From Clostridium ihumii AP5 (lineage in GTDB: Bacteria; Bacillota; Clostridia; Clostridiales; Clostridiaceae): DNA of 59,235 nt. The notes beneath the pieces were generated by a model, which saw only the letters and a list, made by a program, of their open reading frames with translations, had not been told where the DNA came from and searched no databases. Shown in pieces: positions 28,175-37,729 of the stretch. A program made the translations under genes and the position numbers. The stretch lies in contig NZ_CCAT010000042.1 in NCBI RefSeq assembly GCF_000612845.1, forward strand, positions 1 to 59,235. Direction: 5' to 3'. Positions within the stretch are counted from its first letter, which is position 1. Every line of letters starts with the position of its first letter.

Positions 28175-28427
28175 TGTTTCACCTCCTTTCATGGATTTTA
28201 TAATATAATAAAAAATTGCAACTCTACATAAATATTGTCATGACTTTATACATTACTTGTTTTAAAAGTATCGTGAAATAAATTTAATAATTAGGTTTAT
28301 TTCTCATGTTTAATAGCTACATTTTGAGTAAATCAAATTAGTTATAACATTTAACTTTTATGATAAATAATTTCAAAGTCATTTTAAAATTTACATAGAA
28401 TTGCAATTAAATAATTTAATTATTTTT

Positions 28428-28565
28428 TTAATAGCAGTGAGTGCTCCATGTTGCCATATTACCACCTTTATTTTCTTTGTGTTTCACTTCAATAGTTAAT
28501 TTTGTAGTATGACAATTTTTATTATCTGTTTGAATATCTAAGTTAAAATCGTTATATTTAGGCAT
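28428..28565 (-). CDS. Lanthipeptide precursor P11, shortest and most divergent
   Basis: 45 residues. Leader MPKYNDFNLDIQT contains the canonical FNLD box itself, unlike the FDLD of all the others. Two Cys (18, 44); the tail reads GGNMATWSTHCY. Only one or two rings seem possible. AGGGAGGATATACA precedes the ATG. It lies between lanC and P10, and may be an ancestral or separate substrate. Confidence 0.75.
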   Translation of the reverse strand: MPKYNDFNLDIQTDNKNCHTTKLTIEVKHKENKGGNMATWSTHCY

Positions 28566-28705
28566 TGTATATCCTCCCTTCTAGTAGATTATACTAACTA
28601 ATTTTTCTCTTTATTCTTATTAACTTATAAAATTCAAACAATATTTATAATTTTGAGTATCAAAACAAAATTTTAATTAATTTGCATCTTAATTGTTTTT
28701 ATAAA

Positions 28706-30046
28706 CTATTTAATCATTATATGTCTCATCCAATAATCTCTATTAGGTTCTAAATATGTCATTAATGCTAAGACCGTACCTAATGAACCTTCAAGAAAAG
28801 TATGATCATCTTGATAAGTTAATTGTAGATTTTCTTCATTAAAAGTTTTATCTCTTTGTGTAGTGTAATTATAAAAACCAAATAATGAATTACTATCAAA
28901 GGAATCTATAATAATATCAGTTAACTTTTCAATACAACTTTCATATTTTTCATTTTTATTATCTTTATTCATAGCTTCCATTATAGCTAATGCTCCACTA
29001 TATCCATGACAAATATGTGAACATTGTAGCATCCATGAATCTATGTTCATTTCTGATATTCCTTCTAAAATTTCATTTGAAAACTTTAAAATATCCTGAT
29101 TTTTAATTGCATTTCCTGCTATATAAAGTGATCTAGCAATGCCAATTGTTCCATAACACCAACTTTGTCTATTTGTATTAATTTCATTTTCTTCACCTTT
29201 TATATAATCATCAAAGCTTATTATTCCAGTCCAATATATATTTTCAAATTCATCTTTATGGCTAAACCTTAATAATTCATCTATAATATTTTTAATAGCT
29301 TCTTTTTGTCCTTCAATCTCTATTCCTTCATTTAATGATAATGACATAAATACTAATGGACCACATATTCCATGAGATAACGCCTCATTAAAATTGCCAT
29401 TTTTATATTGCTCTTTACTTTTATCATCAAATAATTTTTCTGCTGGAATATACCATCCTGGTACCTTATAACCTTTGACTTCTATATTCATAGTCATATT
29501 TACAAATAATTTTATAATTCTTTTTAAAGCATTTAGAATATTTTCATCTTCTTTAAACATTAAAAGATATCCACCAATTCCTGCAAACCCATAAATAGTA
29601 TCATAGTCTGTTGAATACATATTTCCTACATTATTCTCAGCTATATCTAATAAATTATTTAATTCTTCTACTATATAACTATTTAATGTATTTAAAAATT
29701 TGCCATAATATCCTGTTTTCTTGTATACACTATAGATGCTATATCCAATGTCACTTAGCCCATTAAATAGTGATATTGATATATTAGGTAAATACTTTTC
29801 CACACCATCTTTTATCCTCATCATATATTCATATATAATATCATCCCAATTTTCATTTTTAGGAAGTATTTCATAAAACTCACCTAAGATTAAAAGCGGT
29901 CCAACATATTCTAAAAACATCTCATCATTTCTTGCTTTAAAAACTAACTTTACTCGTTTCTGAAATTCTTCAGGACTTTTACATACATTTATAAATTTAT
30001 CAAAACATTTTAATATTTCTTTTTTCTTAGATTCACATATTTCCAT
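28706..30046 (-). CDS. lanC: LanC-type lanthipeptide cyclase
   Basis: About 446 residues. The zinc ligands of the family are visible: Cys in RQSWCYGTIGIAR and the Cys-His pair in CSHICHGYSGALA; alpha-toroid GxxG repeats run through the protein (YGFAGIGGY, SHGICGPLVF). It catalyses addition of Cys thiols to dehydrated Ser/Thr. The ATG at 30046 follows AGGAG by 9 bases; the ATG at 30055 overlaps that site. It sits between P12 and P11 in the operon. Cytoplasmic, probably complexed with LanB and LanT. Confidence 0.94.
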   Translation of the reverse strand: MEICESKKKEILKCFDKFINVCKSPEEFQKRVKLVFKARNDEMFLEYVGPLLILGEFYEILPKNENWDDIIYEYMMRIKDGVEKYLPNISISLFNGLSDIGYSIYSVYKKTGYYGKFLNTLNSYIVEELNNLLDIAENNVGNMYSTDYDTIYGFAGIGGYLLMFKEDENILNALKRIIKLFVNMTMNIEVKGYKVPGWYIPAEKLFDDKSKEQYKNGNFNEALSHGICGPLVFMSLSLNEGIEIEGQKEAIKNIIDELLRFSHKDEFENIYWTGIISFDDYIKGEENEINTNRQSWCYGTIGIARSLYIAGNAIKNQDILKFSNEILEGISEMNIDSWMLQCSHICHGYSGALAIMEAMNKDNKNEKYESCIEKLTDIIIDSFDSNSLFGFYNYTTQRDKTFNEENLQLTYQDDHTFLEGSLGTVLALMTYLEPNRDYWMRHIMIK

Positions 30047-30161
30047 TTTTATCATCTCCTAAATAGCACTTTTAGTTATTATAAATTTATTTATAAATTC
30101 AATATGTATTTGTAATCATACATAACTAAATTTATTTTATATAAAATTACAAATGCATACT

Positions 30162-30222
30162 GAGAAAGGAACTGTACTAATTTTGCTTTTTATTTATAAA
30201 AATATACTACAGTTTCTTTCTC
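30162..30222 (-). other. Hairpin between P12 and lanC
   Basis: gagaaaggaactgta / tacagtttctttctc pairs over 15 positions with one mismatch, in the roughly 250-base gap between P12 and lanC. Without a clear T-run it is more likely a stability element or partial terminator setting enzyme and precursor ratios than a full stop. Confidence 0.45.
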
Positions 30223-30296
30223 TCTTATTATGCTTTGGATAATATAAATTCCCAGATTTATTTTTTCTGTTTTAGTATAAATTTCAACTTACAATT

Positions 30297-30461
30297 CTAT
30301 TGACAATCTTCAATATTCTCTGAAAGTCTACATATATATTGACAACTCTTTACTGGTCCATATGTCCTAGCTATATTAGCTTGTATTGTTTTGTCCTTAA
30401 TCTCATTAGTTATAACTTTCTTATTTGTCAAATCTAAATCAAAATCTTTGTAATTTGGCAT
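30297..30461 (-). CDS. Lanthipeptide precursor P12, between lanT and lanC
   Basis: 54 residues from the ATG after AGGAGGTGAGGTA; an ATG at 30479 overlaps the ribosome site and is rejected. Leader MPNYKDFDLDLTN, a long neutral linker and a core with Cys at 40, 44 and 53 (KSCQYICRLSENIEDCQ). It is set apart from the downstream array and could be the original substrate or a separately controlled one. Confidence 0.86.
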   Translation of the reverse strand: MPNYKDFDLDLTNKKVITNEIKDKTIQANIARTYGPVKSCQYICRLSENIEDCQ

Positions 30462-30510
30462 TACCTCACCTCCTTTCATAAAAATATTTTATATCTTTTT
30501 TAGATATCAT

Positions 30511-32331
30511 TTATAAGTTTGAAATGTTTTCATCTAAATTTTGCATGTTATATAAGTAAGCATAATATCCATCTTCATTCATAAGCTTTTCATGAGTTCC
30601 ATTTTCTACTATTTCTCCATTTTTTAATACTACTATTTCTGCTGCCATTCTTTTAATACTAAAAAGCCTGTGAGTTATAAATATTCCCATCTTATCTTTT
30701 ATAAGCTCACAACATTTACAAAGCATATTGTATTCAGATATAGGATCTAATGCTGAACTAGGCTCGTCCAATATATAGATATCCGAATCCCTAAAAAAAG
30801 CTCTACTTAGTGCAAGTTTTTGCCATTGTCCTCCTGAAAGTTGAACACCATCATCAAACCATACTCCTAATTGGCTATCTAATCCTTCAGATACATTTTC
30901 TAAGATATCACTACCATCTGAATTTTCTATAGCATTCACTATTTTTAAATCCTCATTTATTTTCTCTATATCTCCAGATGCTATATTTTCTCTTAATGAT
31001 AATTCATACCTACTATAATCTTGAAATACTATTCCCATTTTTCTTCTATAGCTTTCTAAGTCTAGTTCTTTTAAATTTATACCATTAATTAAAATATCAC
31101 CTTCATAATTATCATAAAAACCACATATTATTTTAATTAATGTTGTTTTTCCTGAACCATTATGACCGACTAAAGCTATTTTGCTATCTTTATCTAATTT
31201 CAAATTTATATTTTTTATAGCATAGCTACTTCTTTTTTCATACTTGTAACTTACATTTACAAGCTCTATATTCTCTATTTTTTCAATTTTTCTTCCTTCA
31301 CAAATTTTCTTATGTTTAACCTCTAAATTTATAAATTCAAAAAACATATTTATATAAAGATTATTTTGATATAAACTTACTAAGCTCCATAATAGTGCTG
31401 ATGTATTGCTTTGAACATTAGATATACACCTTATATAAGCAATTACATTTCCTATAAGAATCTCTCCTACATATCCTGCTCTTATTATTAGAAACATAAC
31501 GAACGCCCCAATAACTTGATCTAATACTTCAAATATAAAATTCATTTTTGTTCTTTTATTTAATATATTTTTATCTTGTTTTATAAATATTTTATTTATA
31601 AATTTAAATTTATCTAAAAAATAAGATGATAAACTATATAATTTTATTTCCTTAAATGAAATGTCATTAGTCAATAAATAGGTCAAATACCATGATTTTC
31701 TGGAATCTTGAGCTCTTTCTTTTTGAATCTTGTATTGCAAATTTCCTATTTTAATTGAGTATATAGACGATAATATAGGAACTATTAATATTATTATTAC
31801 AATCCACCATTTCCACATTATTAAAAGTGCTGCTGTTGAAACTAGTGTTATAATTTGAGCAAGCAACTCTAACATTTTAGAAAATACTTCATAAAGTCTA
31901 TCACCATTTTCCCCTTGTGCTCTCCTTATCATGTCATATATATCTGAATTTTCAAAATGTTCAAGTTCTAAAGTAGTTGATTTTTCTAAAACTATTACAC
32001 TAGTTTTATAAGAAAGCTTTAACCTAAATACAGACTCTAAGTATCCTTTTACTTGTCCAATTATAGATGCTAAAAAATTTATACCAATAAAGAATAAAAA
32101 TGTAGCTACTAAACCCTTCTGTTTTTGAGTCATTTTAAACTGAATTTCATTAATTAAATTTTGAGTAGCAACTATAGTAATACTAGGTAAAAATCCTTGC
32201 ACTATACTTAAAAAAAATATTATAACTAAATATTTATTGTCTATACTTTTTATAAACTTAAAAACTTGAGGCCAACACTTGAAAGAAGAAAATATTTCTT
32301 TTATCGAAATTTTTTCATATTCATTATCCAT
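30511..32331 (-). CDS. lanT: LanT-type ABC exporter (ATPase and membrane domain)
   Basis: 606 residues: six membrane helices over about 30-320, then an ATPase with Walker A GHNGSGKTTLIKIICG, signature LSGGQWQKLALSRAFF, Walker B IYILDEPSSALD and switch histidine in IFITHRL. There is no N-terminal C39 peptidase, as expected of class I LanT, so it exports modified peptides with the leader still attached or already cut elsewhere. It starts 6 bases after lanB with GGAGATTAGAAATA before the ATG. Confidence 0.92.
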   Translation of the reverse strand: MDNEYEKISIKEIFSSFKCWPQVFKFIKSIDNKYLVIIFFLSIVQGFLPSITIVATQNLINEIQFKMTQKQKGLVATFLFFIGINFLASIIGQVKGYLESVFRLKLSYKTSVIVLEKSTTLELEHFENSDIYDMIRRAQGENGDRLYEVFSKMLELLAQIITLVSTAALLIMWKWWIVIIILIVPILSSIYSIKIGNLQYKIQKERAQDSRKSWYLTYLLTNDISFKEIKLYSLSSYFLDKFKFINKIFIKQDKNILNKRTKMNFIFEVLDQVIGAFVMFLIIRAGYVGEILIGNVIAYIRCISNVQSNTSALLWSLVSLYQNNLYINMFFEFINLEVKHKKICEGRKIEKIENIELVNVSYKYEKRSSYAIKNINLKLDKDSKIALVGHNGSGKTTLIKIICGFYDNYEGDILINGINLKELDLESYRRKMGIVFQDYSRYELSLRENIASGDIEKINEDLKIVNAIENSDGSDILENVSEGLDSQLGVWFDDGVQLSGGQWQKLALSRAFFRDSDIYILDEPSSALDPISEYNMLCKCCELIKDKMGIFITHRLFSIKRMAAEIVVLKNGEIVENGTHEKLMNEDGYYAYLYNMQNLDENISNL

Positions 32332-32336
32332 TATTT

Positions 32337-35300
32337 CTAATCTCCACTATTTTTCTTTCTTAAATATTCTATTGCATGTAACGAATGTCTTATAAGATGC
32401 ATGATTTCTTCTTCTATCATATTGTTTCCTATAAGTCTATTACAGTGCATATGTGTTAAACTAAATAAAATACTATCCTTTGAGTTCCAAAGTTGTTTTT
32501 TACTGTCTAACTCTTCTAATTTTGTTTTAAAATTTTCTAATGCTTCTCTATTTATTTCAAATAAATTATATAAAGTTTCTCCATTTTCTATTTTTCTTAA
32601 GCTTTCCCAGTTATTTTGTGAATTAATTAAAGACATAAATTTTTTTCTATCTTTTTTAAATATATCTCTATACTTACTTTGATCAAATCTATTTTCAAAT
32701 ACTTGCTTTTGTAATTCATAATCTAGCCCTAAGCCTTCTAATATATTAACAATGTTAACCATAGCTATATGAACTATATCCATATCTAATTTTCCTACTC
32801 TAAGCAAGTTAATTAAATTTAGAATTAGTAAACTATCTTTATAAAAAACATCTTCTGCTAGTTCTATAAGTTCTTCTCCACCATATCTTTCAACTTCTTT
32901 AAAGTAAGTATCAAAAACTACTTTAGTTAAAAGTCCTTCGTCCCTTAAATGTTTAAACCACTTGTTCAATATATTTATAAAATCTTCATCTACTTTTTTA
33001 CACTTTAATCTAAGTCTTATATGACTTTGAGGATCTGCATATCTTAAAAAGAAAAACTTATCTATTAAATTTTCTTCTTTTAAACTATTGCAAAAATCTA
33101 AAAGTTCAAATCCTAAAAATTCATCTATTCTCTTGTAATTGCCATAAAGTTTAAGATATATCCATTCATCACCTATAAATACTTGTCTTTTATCATTTAA
33201 TGTATTTAATTTAGCATGATTTTTAACATAATCATATTTTGTAGTTAATACATCTTCTTTACTTGATTTATTTTCAATATATTTTTCTTTATTTAAAATA
33301 AGTGGAAATACAAACTCAGAAAAATATCCTCCATCCTCACCTTTTAATAAAAGATTATCTATATCTACTTCAACTTCATTTAAAATTACATCAGCATTTC
33401 CCCTAGCTTTTAATATATTAAATAATTCCTCTACATGAAGTGGATTATTTAAATTTAAAAGCAATCTATTATCACTATCCTTTTCATATACATAACTAGG
33501 AACATTATACTCTTTTCGCCAATTCTCTATAATAATTTTGAATTTTTCTAGTGAACTTGTTTTAGTAATGCCTAATCCATCTAAAGATATCCTCCAAGTT
33601 GCTGGCATAATAATTGTTCTATTATATACAATCCTTGGTATATAACTAAAATTTTCTAGTCCATTTTCATATATTCTTTGAAAAACTTCTATAGTGTCGT
33701 ACTGAGATATTTCTCTAAGAAATCTGTAAATATTACTACCTGACATAATATTTAACATATGACTTGATGCTGCTATAATTCGTTTGTTTAAGCTCTTGCT
33801 CCTTATATAAAATTTATTAGTAATTCCATCTATACCTATATATAAATCTTTTATTTCTAATTTCTTTTTATTTTCGCTGTAATTATCAGCTATGACCATC
33901 TCATAATCTTTAGCATTCCAGTTTAATGTTACATTAGAAACTCTTCCGCTTTGAGGTAACTCAACAATTTCTGCTATAACATAGTCATTTCCTAATAATT
34001 TTTTTTCTTCTTCATTTATTATTTTCATATTTTCATGTATATCATCACCTAATATATCAATAAACCTACCAAAAGTTCTTCCTGCTCCAGCAATACCTGG
34101 ATTAGGACTTATAGACATTCTAAAATTCCCACTATTAAGCTCCTCATAATTTTTAGCACTTAAAAATGTATAATAGTCTATTGACTTAGGCATTTCATGA
34201 AATTTTATGTCTTCTATATTTCTGCCACCCATAAGCTTTAAATTTTCTTTTTTAAGTACAACTTCTTTATCTCCTTTTAAAATACACCTTTCTACTTCTC
34301 TAATAATAAATTTATAAAATTTCTCATCTTCTTGAAGTTTTCTTGTTTTTTGTACTTGCTTTGAACTAAACGGTGTTGTATAAGTAGCTGGAGCACCTAA
34401 TCCTTTATCTTCATCAAGAAGTTCTAATACTGGAACTTCTCTATCCATTCCATAAAACTCCATAAATTCTTCTTTATAAGATTTTATATATTCTTGTTCT
34501 CCATTTAAAGTAGACATACTTATTAAAAATTCTATAGTATCAATTATTTCTTCTTTAATTTTTTCACATAAAACTATATTTTCTTTATCTATAGCTAAAT
34601 CTACTTGTAAGTAATTATCACATTCAAATATTTCTTTCATTAACTTAGTTAAATCTTTATATTCATTTATTCCTTTTCCAATAGGTAGCTTATTGTAATT
34701 ATCTATTAATGTTTTTATGTTTGAAAGTTTATTGTATATTTCACTAGCTTGTTCAATATTTTTAATTTTTTCTATTACGTAACTTAAGGGATCTTTGTTT
34801 ATAAGTGGTGTTCTTATATCAGTTATTAAATATTCATTTTCTAATAACTGATTAATAAAGTTTTCTACAATGTTTTCATTTATTCCAGGATTGGCTTCTA
34901 AAATTTTTTTAAATAGCTTTTCAAATGGTATTAATTCCTTTGCTTCATTCATAACTAGTTTAACAGGAGATGTAAATCTTATAGATGCACTAAGACTACT
35001 TTCTTCTAAATCTTTTTTTATTTGTCCATAATTACTTATATAAGGCATGTCCAATCTTATTCCATTATCTAAACAAAGTGTATTTGATTTAAGTTTCAAT
35101 TTACGAAGAATACTTTGATTTTGTTCTATGATCTTCATTATTCCATAAAGCCACTCCATATCTGGTCTTGCTCTCTTTTTATGAAATATTACATTATTTA
35201 TTTTAAGACTTGTCCTATCTCCAAAAGTTCCTGTAGTTACCCCTGAAAATAATCCATATGGAGTTGTTCTTGATGTCATTCTTATAAAATATTTTAAAAT

Positions 35301-35549
35301 TGAACTTATTATTTGTTCTTTCTTAGCTATATTTTTCTCACTATTTAATCTATCTATAGCCTCATTTAATGATGTGCTTGAAATAAGAATTGCTTCATGA
35401 ATTATAGGATCTTTAGAAATTGAAATTAATTTTTCTATAAATTCTTCTCTTGATATATCAGCACAAAATATATCTTTATAATTTTCAAAAGATAAAATTG
35501 GATTTCTCATCATAAAAAAATCTAAACTTTTATAATAGGCTTTATTCAT
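32337..35549 (-). CDS. lanB: LanB-type full-length lanthipeptide dehydratase
   Basis: About 1,070 residues. The N-terminal glutamylation domain is recognisable by FIRMTSRTTPYGLFSGVTTG; the C-terminal elimination domain (SpaB_C) by WIYLKLYGNY and FFLRYADPQSHIRLRLK. Having both in one chain defines class I rather than split thiopeptide-type enzymes. It should use glutamyl-tRNA to dehydrate Ser/Thr in cores, guided by the FDLD box. The start is the ATG at 35549 after GGAGAGGTAATTAAA; an in-frame GTG at 35591 has no site. First gene of the operon. Confidence 0.95.
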   Translation of the reverse strand: MNKAYYKSLDFFMMRNPILSFENYKDIFCADISREEFIEKLISISKDPIIHEAILISSTSLNEAIDRLNSEKNIAKKEQIISSILKYFIRMTSRTTPYGLFSGVTTGTFGDRTSLKINNVIFHKKRARPDMEWLYGIMKIIEQNQSILRKLKLKSNTLCLDNGIRLDMPYISNYGQIKKDLEESSLSASIRFTSPVKLVMNEAKELIPFEKLFKKILEANPGINENIVENFINQLLENEYLITDIRTPLINKDPLSYVIEKIKNIEQASEIYNKLSNIKTLIDNYNKLPIGKGINEYKDLTKLMKEIFECDNYLQVDLAIDKENIVLCEKIKEEIIDTIEFLISMSTLNGEQEYIKSYKEEFMEFYGMDREVPVLELLDEDKGLGAPATYTTPFSSKQVQKTRKLQEDEKFYKFIIREVERCILKGDKEVVLKKENLKLMGGRNIEDIKFHEMPKSIDYYTFLSAKNYEELNSGNFRMSISPNPGIAGAGRTFGRFIDILGDDIHENMKIINEEEKKLLGNDYVIAEIVELPQSGRVSNVTLNWNAKDYEMVIADNYSENKKKLEIKDLYIGIDGITNKFYIRSKSLNKRIIAASSHMLNIMSGSNIYRFLREISQYDTIEVFQRIYENGLENFSYIPRIVYNRTIIMPATWRISLDGLGITKTSSLEKFKIIIENWRKEYNVPSYVYEKDSDNRLLLNLNNPLHVEELFNILKARGNADVILNEVEVDIDNLLLKGEDGGYFSEFVFPLILNKEKYIENKSSKEDVLTTKYDYVKNHAKLNTLNDKRQVFIGDEWIYLKLYGNYKRIDEFLGFELLDFCNSLKEENLIDKFFFLRYADPQSHIRLRLKCKKVDEDFINILNKWFKHLRDEGLLTKVVFDTYFKEVERYGGEELIELAEDVFYKDSLLILNLINLLRVGKLDMDIVHIAMVNIVNILEGLGLDYELQKQVFENRFDQSKYRDIFKKDRKKFMSLINSQNNWESLRKIENGETLYNLFEINREALENFKTKLEELDSKKQLWNSKDSILFSLTHMHCNRLIGNNMIEEEIMHLIRHSLHAIEYLRKKNSGD

Positions 35550-35615
35550 TTTAATTACCTCTCCAATAATTATAGCTACAACTTTAGACACATATTGTAA
35601 CTGTAGCTTGTATTT

Positions 35616-35644
35616 ATTGTAAAAAATTTACTTGTATCATTCAA
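35616..35644 (-). promoter_or_regulatory. Probable sigma-A promoter of the lanthipeptide operon
   Basis: On the minus strand TTGAAT, a 17-base spacer and TACAAT lie about 65 bases before the lanB start. No second comparable promoter is evident within the array. Upstream to 35790 is AT-rich with no recognised feature. Confidence 0.6.
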
Positions 35645-35796
35645 TAGTTTTTCCTATATTTTACAATTACTTAATATAAAATTAATTTATTATCAGATAT
35701 AAAAAAGAATTTTTCTATGAGATTTACAGATTTTAAAATAGCATTAAAATGGTATGATACTTATAATATATTATCTTCTACACATCTATGCTAAAC

Positions 35797-35834
35797 AAAA
35801 AGATGGCTAGTAATATTAAAACTTCTATCCATCT
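35797..35834 (-). terminator. Terminator after the ene-reductase gene
   Basis: agatggctagtaatatta and acttctatccatct form a stem (agatgg / ccatct plus partial inner pairing) just past the stop at 35845, with TTTTTGTTT after it on the minus strand. Nearly the same sequence recurs at 39757. Confidence 0.7.
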
Positions 35835-35844
35835 GCGTTAATTT

Positions 35845-36957
35845 TTATCTTTTTATATTCATAATGCATCTTTTTCCTGGGGTGTTATAACACATATTAC
35901 AAGATACACATTTAGGTTTCTTTTTATTATCTGTGTTTTTCCATTTATTTATTAAGTCAGGTTCTGCTGTTAGTGGTCTTGATAATGTAAAATATTCTAT
36001 TTTAGTTTCATTTAATAATTCTTCCATCACTTCAAAGTGTCTATTCCCACCGACTAATATTACTGGTACATTTACTTTTTCCGCAAGTTCAGTAGCATAG
36101 TCTTTAAAATAGGATTCCCTCTCTTTAGAAGTAACTACTTTAGTTCTTGCCGCCCCTAGATTATTATCTACAACTTCTTTAATAGATTCATTTCCACCTG
36201 TAACTTCTATGGCATCTATACCCATTTCTGAAAGTTTTGTAGCTACAAACAAGCTATCTTCTTTAGTTAAACCACCTTCTTTTACATAATCTGAAGAATT
36301 TAACTTTATAAGTATCGGAAAATCTTTTCCCACTTTTTTTCTTATAGCCTCATATATTTCAAATATAATTCTTCCTCTATTTTCAATACAACCACCATAT
36401 TCATCAGTTCTTTTATTATAATATGGTGATAAGAATTGGCTTAGTAAATATCCATGACCACTATGAATTTCTACTCCATCAAAGCCTGACCTTTTCACTC
36501 TATTTGCTGCTTCTGCATAAGCATCCACTAAGTATTTTATTTCATCTTTTGTCATCTCCTTTGCTAAAGTTTTAGTAACTTCATTTTGCATAGTAGATGG
36601 TCCCCATATAGTTCTTTTTCCCACATTATAATTTGTCATAAAACCACCGTAAACTATTTGCATTATGATATTAGCACCATAGGAATGTATCTTATCTGTA
36701 AAGCATTTATATTCTTCTATAAAAGAATCATCATATATTCCCATCATTCCTTCATTAGGTTGTTCACCCTTTGTTACAAATGCATATCCTGTAATTATAG
36801 TTCCTACTCCTCCTTTAGCTAATTCTTCATATACATCTGATAATTCCTTTGTCAAATGACCATCATTAGATGCCAATGCTTCCCATAATGCCCCTCTTAT
36901 AAATCTATTTTTCATTTCCATATCTAGTAATTTTGTTTTATCAAAAAGTGATTTCAT
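35845..36957 (-). CDS. Old Yellow Enzyme-type NADH:flavin oxidoreductase
   Basis: 370 residues, a TIM barrel binding FMN. Seen: KNRFIRGALWEALA at the start, FDGVEIHSGHGYLLSQFLSP (substrate-pocket His), RTDEYGGCIENRGR and VPVILVGGNRHFEVMEE (phosphate site). The C-terminus carries a Cys-rich end (CVSCNMCYN), hinting at an Fe-S or metal site as in 2,4-dienoyl-CoA reductase relatives, though the second flavin domain is absent. Reduces activated C=C bonds of electrophiles. Divergent from an HxlR regulator that probably controls it. Confidence 0.9.
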   Translation of the reverse strand: MKSLFDKTKLLDMEMKNRFIRGALWEALASNDGHLTKELSDVYEELAKGGVGTIITGYAFVTKGEQPNEGMMGIYDDSFIEEYKCFTDKIHSYGANIIMQIVYGGFMTNYNVGKRTIWGPSTMQNEVTKTLAKEMTKDEIKYLVDAYAEAANRVKRSGFDGVEIHSGHGYLLSQFLSPYYNKRTDEYGGCIENRGRIIFEIYEAIRKKVGKDFPILIKLNSSDYVKEGGLTKEDSLFVATKLSEMGIDAIEVTGGNESIKEVVDNNLGAARTKVVTSKERESYFKDYATELAEKVNVPVILVGGNRHFEVMEELLNETKIEYFTLSRPLTAEPDLINKWKNTDNKKKPKCVSCNMCYNTPGKRCIMNIKR

Positions 36958-37109
36958 AAAATACCTCCAAAGTTTATCTAATTTTTATGTTAACTTAATG
37001 CTATTTTCTTTTATGAACATAGTATATTCTTTAAAATCTTTCATAACAATTATGCACTTTTTAGTAACTGGCTTTAAAACTTTTAGTATTGCTTTTTCGT
37101 ATGTGAATA

Positions 37110-37139
37110 TTGTTGTACTATAAAGATTAATACTATAAT
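37110..37139 (+). promoter_or_regulatory. Probable promoter of the HxlR gene
   Basis: TTGTTG, an 18-base spacer and TATAAT lie about 45 bases before the regulator start. Two tactata blocks around it could be part of the operator shared with the divergent oxidoreductase. Confidence 0.5.
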
Positions 37140-37181
37140 AAATCTATAATTTATGATCTGTTTACAAGGTAGGTGCAATTT

Positions 37182-37499
37182 ATGGTCACTAATAAAGGAA
37201 AAACTTATGTATGTTTATTGGATTTAGCAATGGACTTAATTCGTGGAAAATGGAAAGCTGTTTTGTTATGCCATATGTATGATGGTCCTCAAAGATTTTT
37301 AGAACTTCAACGTATAACTAATGGCGTAAGTCATAAAGTTTTAACTGAAAAATTAAAAGAGCTTGAAGATGACAATCTTATTGTACGAACTGATTATTTT
37401 GAAAATCCACCTAGAGTAGAATATTCTTTAACAACCATGGGCAAAGAATTAACTTCAACAATAAAAGAAATAGAAAATTGGGCAAAAAAGTACTTTTAA
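37182..37499 (+). CDS. HxlR-family winged-helix regulator
   Basis: 105 residues from the ATG after AAGGTAGG; a GTG at 37173 overlaps that site. The fold matches HxlR/YodB: LIRGKWKAVLLCHMYDGPQR, then ITNGVSHKVLTEKLKELEDD and the wing VRTDYFENPPRVEYSLT. One Cys near residue 10 sits where redox-sensing YodB-like members have theirs. Divergent from the ene-reductase, so it probably represses that gene until an electrophile modifies it (inference). Confidence 0.88.
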   Translation: MVTNKGKTYVCLLDLAMDLIRGKWKAVLLCHMYDGPQRFLELQRITNGVSHKVLTEKLKELEDDNLIVRTDYFENPPRVEYSLTTMGKELTSTIKEIENWAKKYF

Positions 37500-37667
37500 T
37501 TAATAAATTACTACAGGTTTTCAAGTTCTATTTTGCAAATAATGTTAAGTAGTTGCCTAAAAAAGGGTGTTTTTCAGATATACTGAAAAACACATATATT
37601 CCCATAGAATTTATATATTTTAAAACAATGTGTAATTCTAATAATGATATTAAAGATTAGTTAAATA

Positions 37668-37718
37668 AAAAGAATGCTGTATAAATACATTTTACCTTAT
37701 TTATATAGCATTCTTTTT
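37668..37718. terminator. Bidirectional terminator between HxlR and NUDIX genes
   Basis: agaatgctgtataaata / tatttatatagcattct pairs almost fully, with A and T runs on the two sides. The 37500-37667 stretch before it holds nothing recognised. Confidence 0.8.
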
Positions 37719-37729
37719 ATTAATTTAAA

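Noticed and set aside
28000-28230. A separate promoter before P10
   Set aside because: A TTGCAA-like -35 is present but no -10 at acceptable spacing; AT-rich sequence gives such matches often.
25592-28565. Regularly spaced near-identical blocks that resemble a CRISPR array or tandem repeat
   Set aside because: The repeated block encodes the start of open frames (MPNYKDFDLD) with ribosome sites, and spacing varies from about 200 to 400 bases. They are precursor gene leaders.
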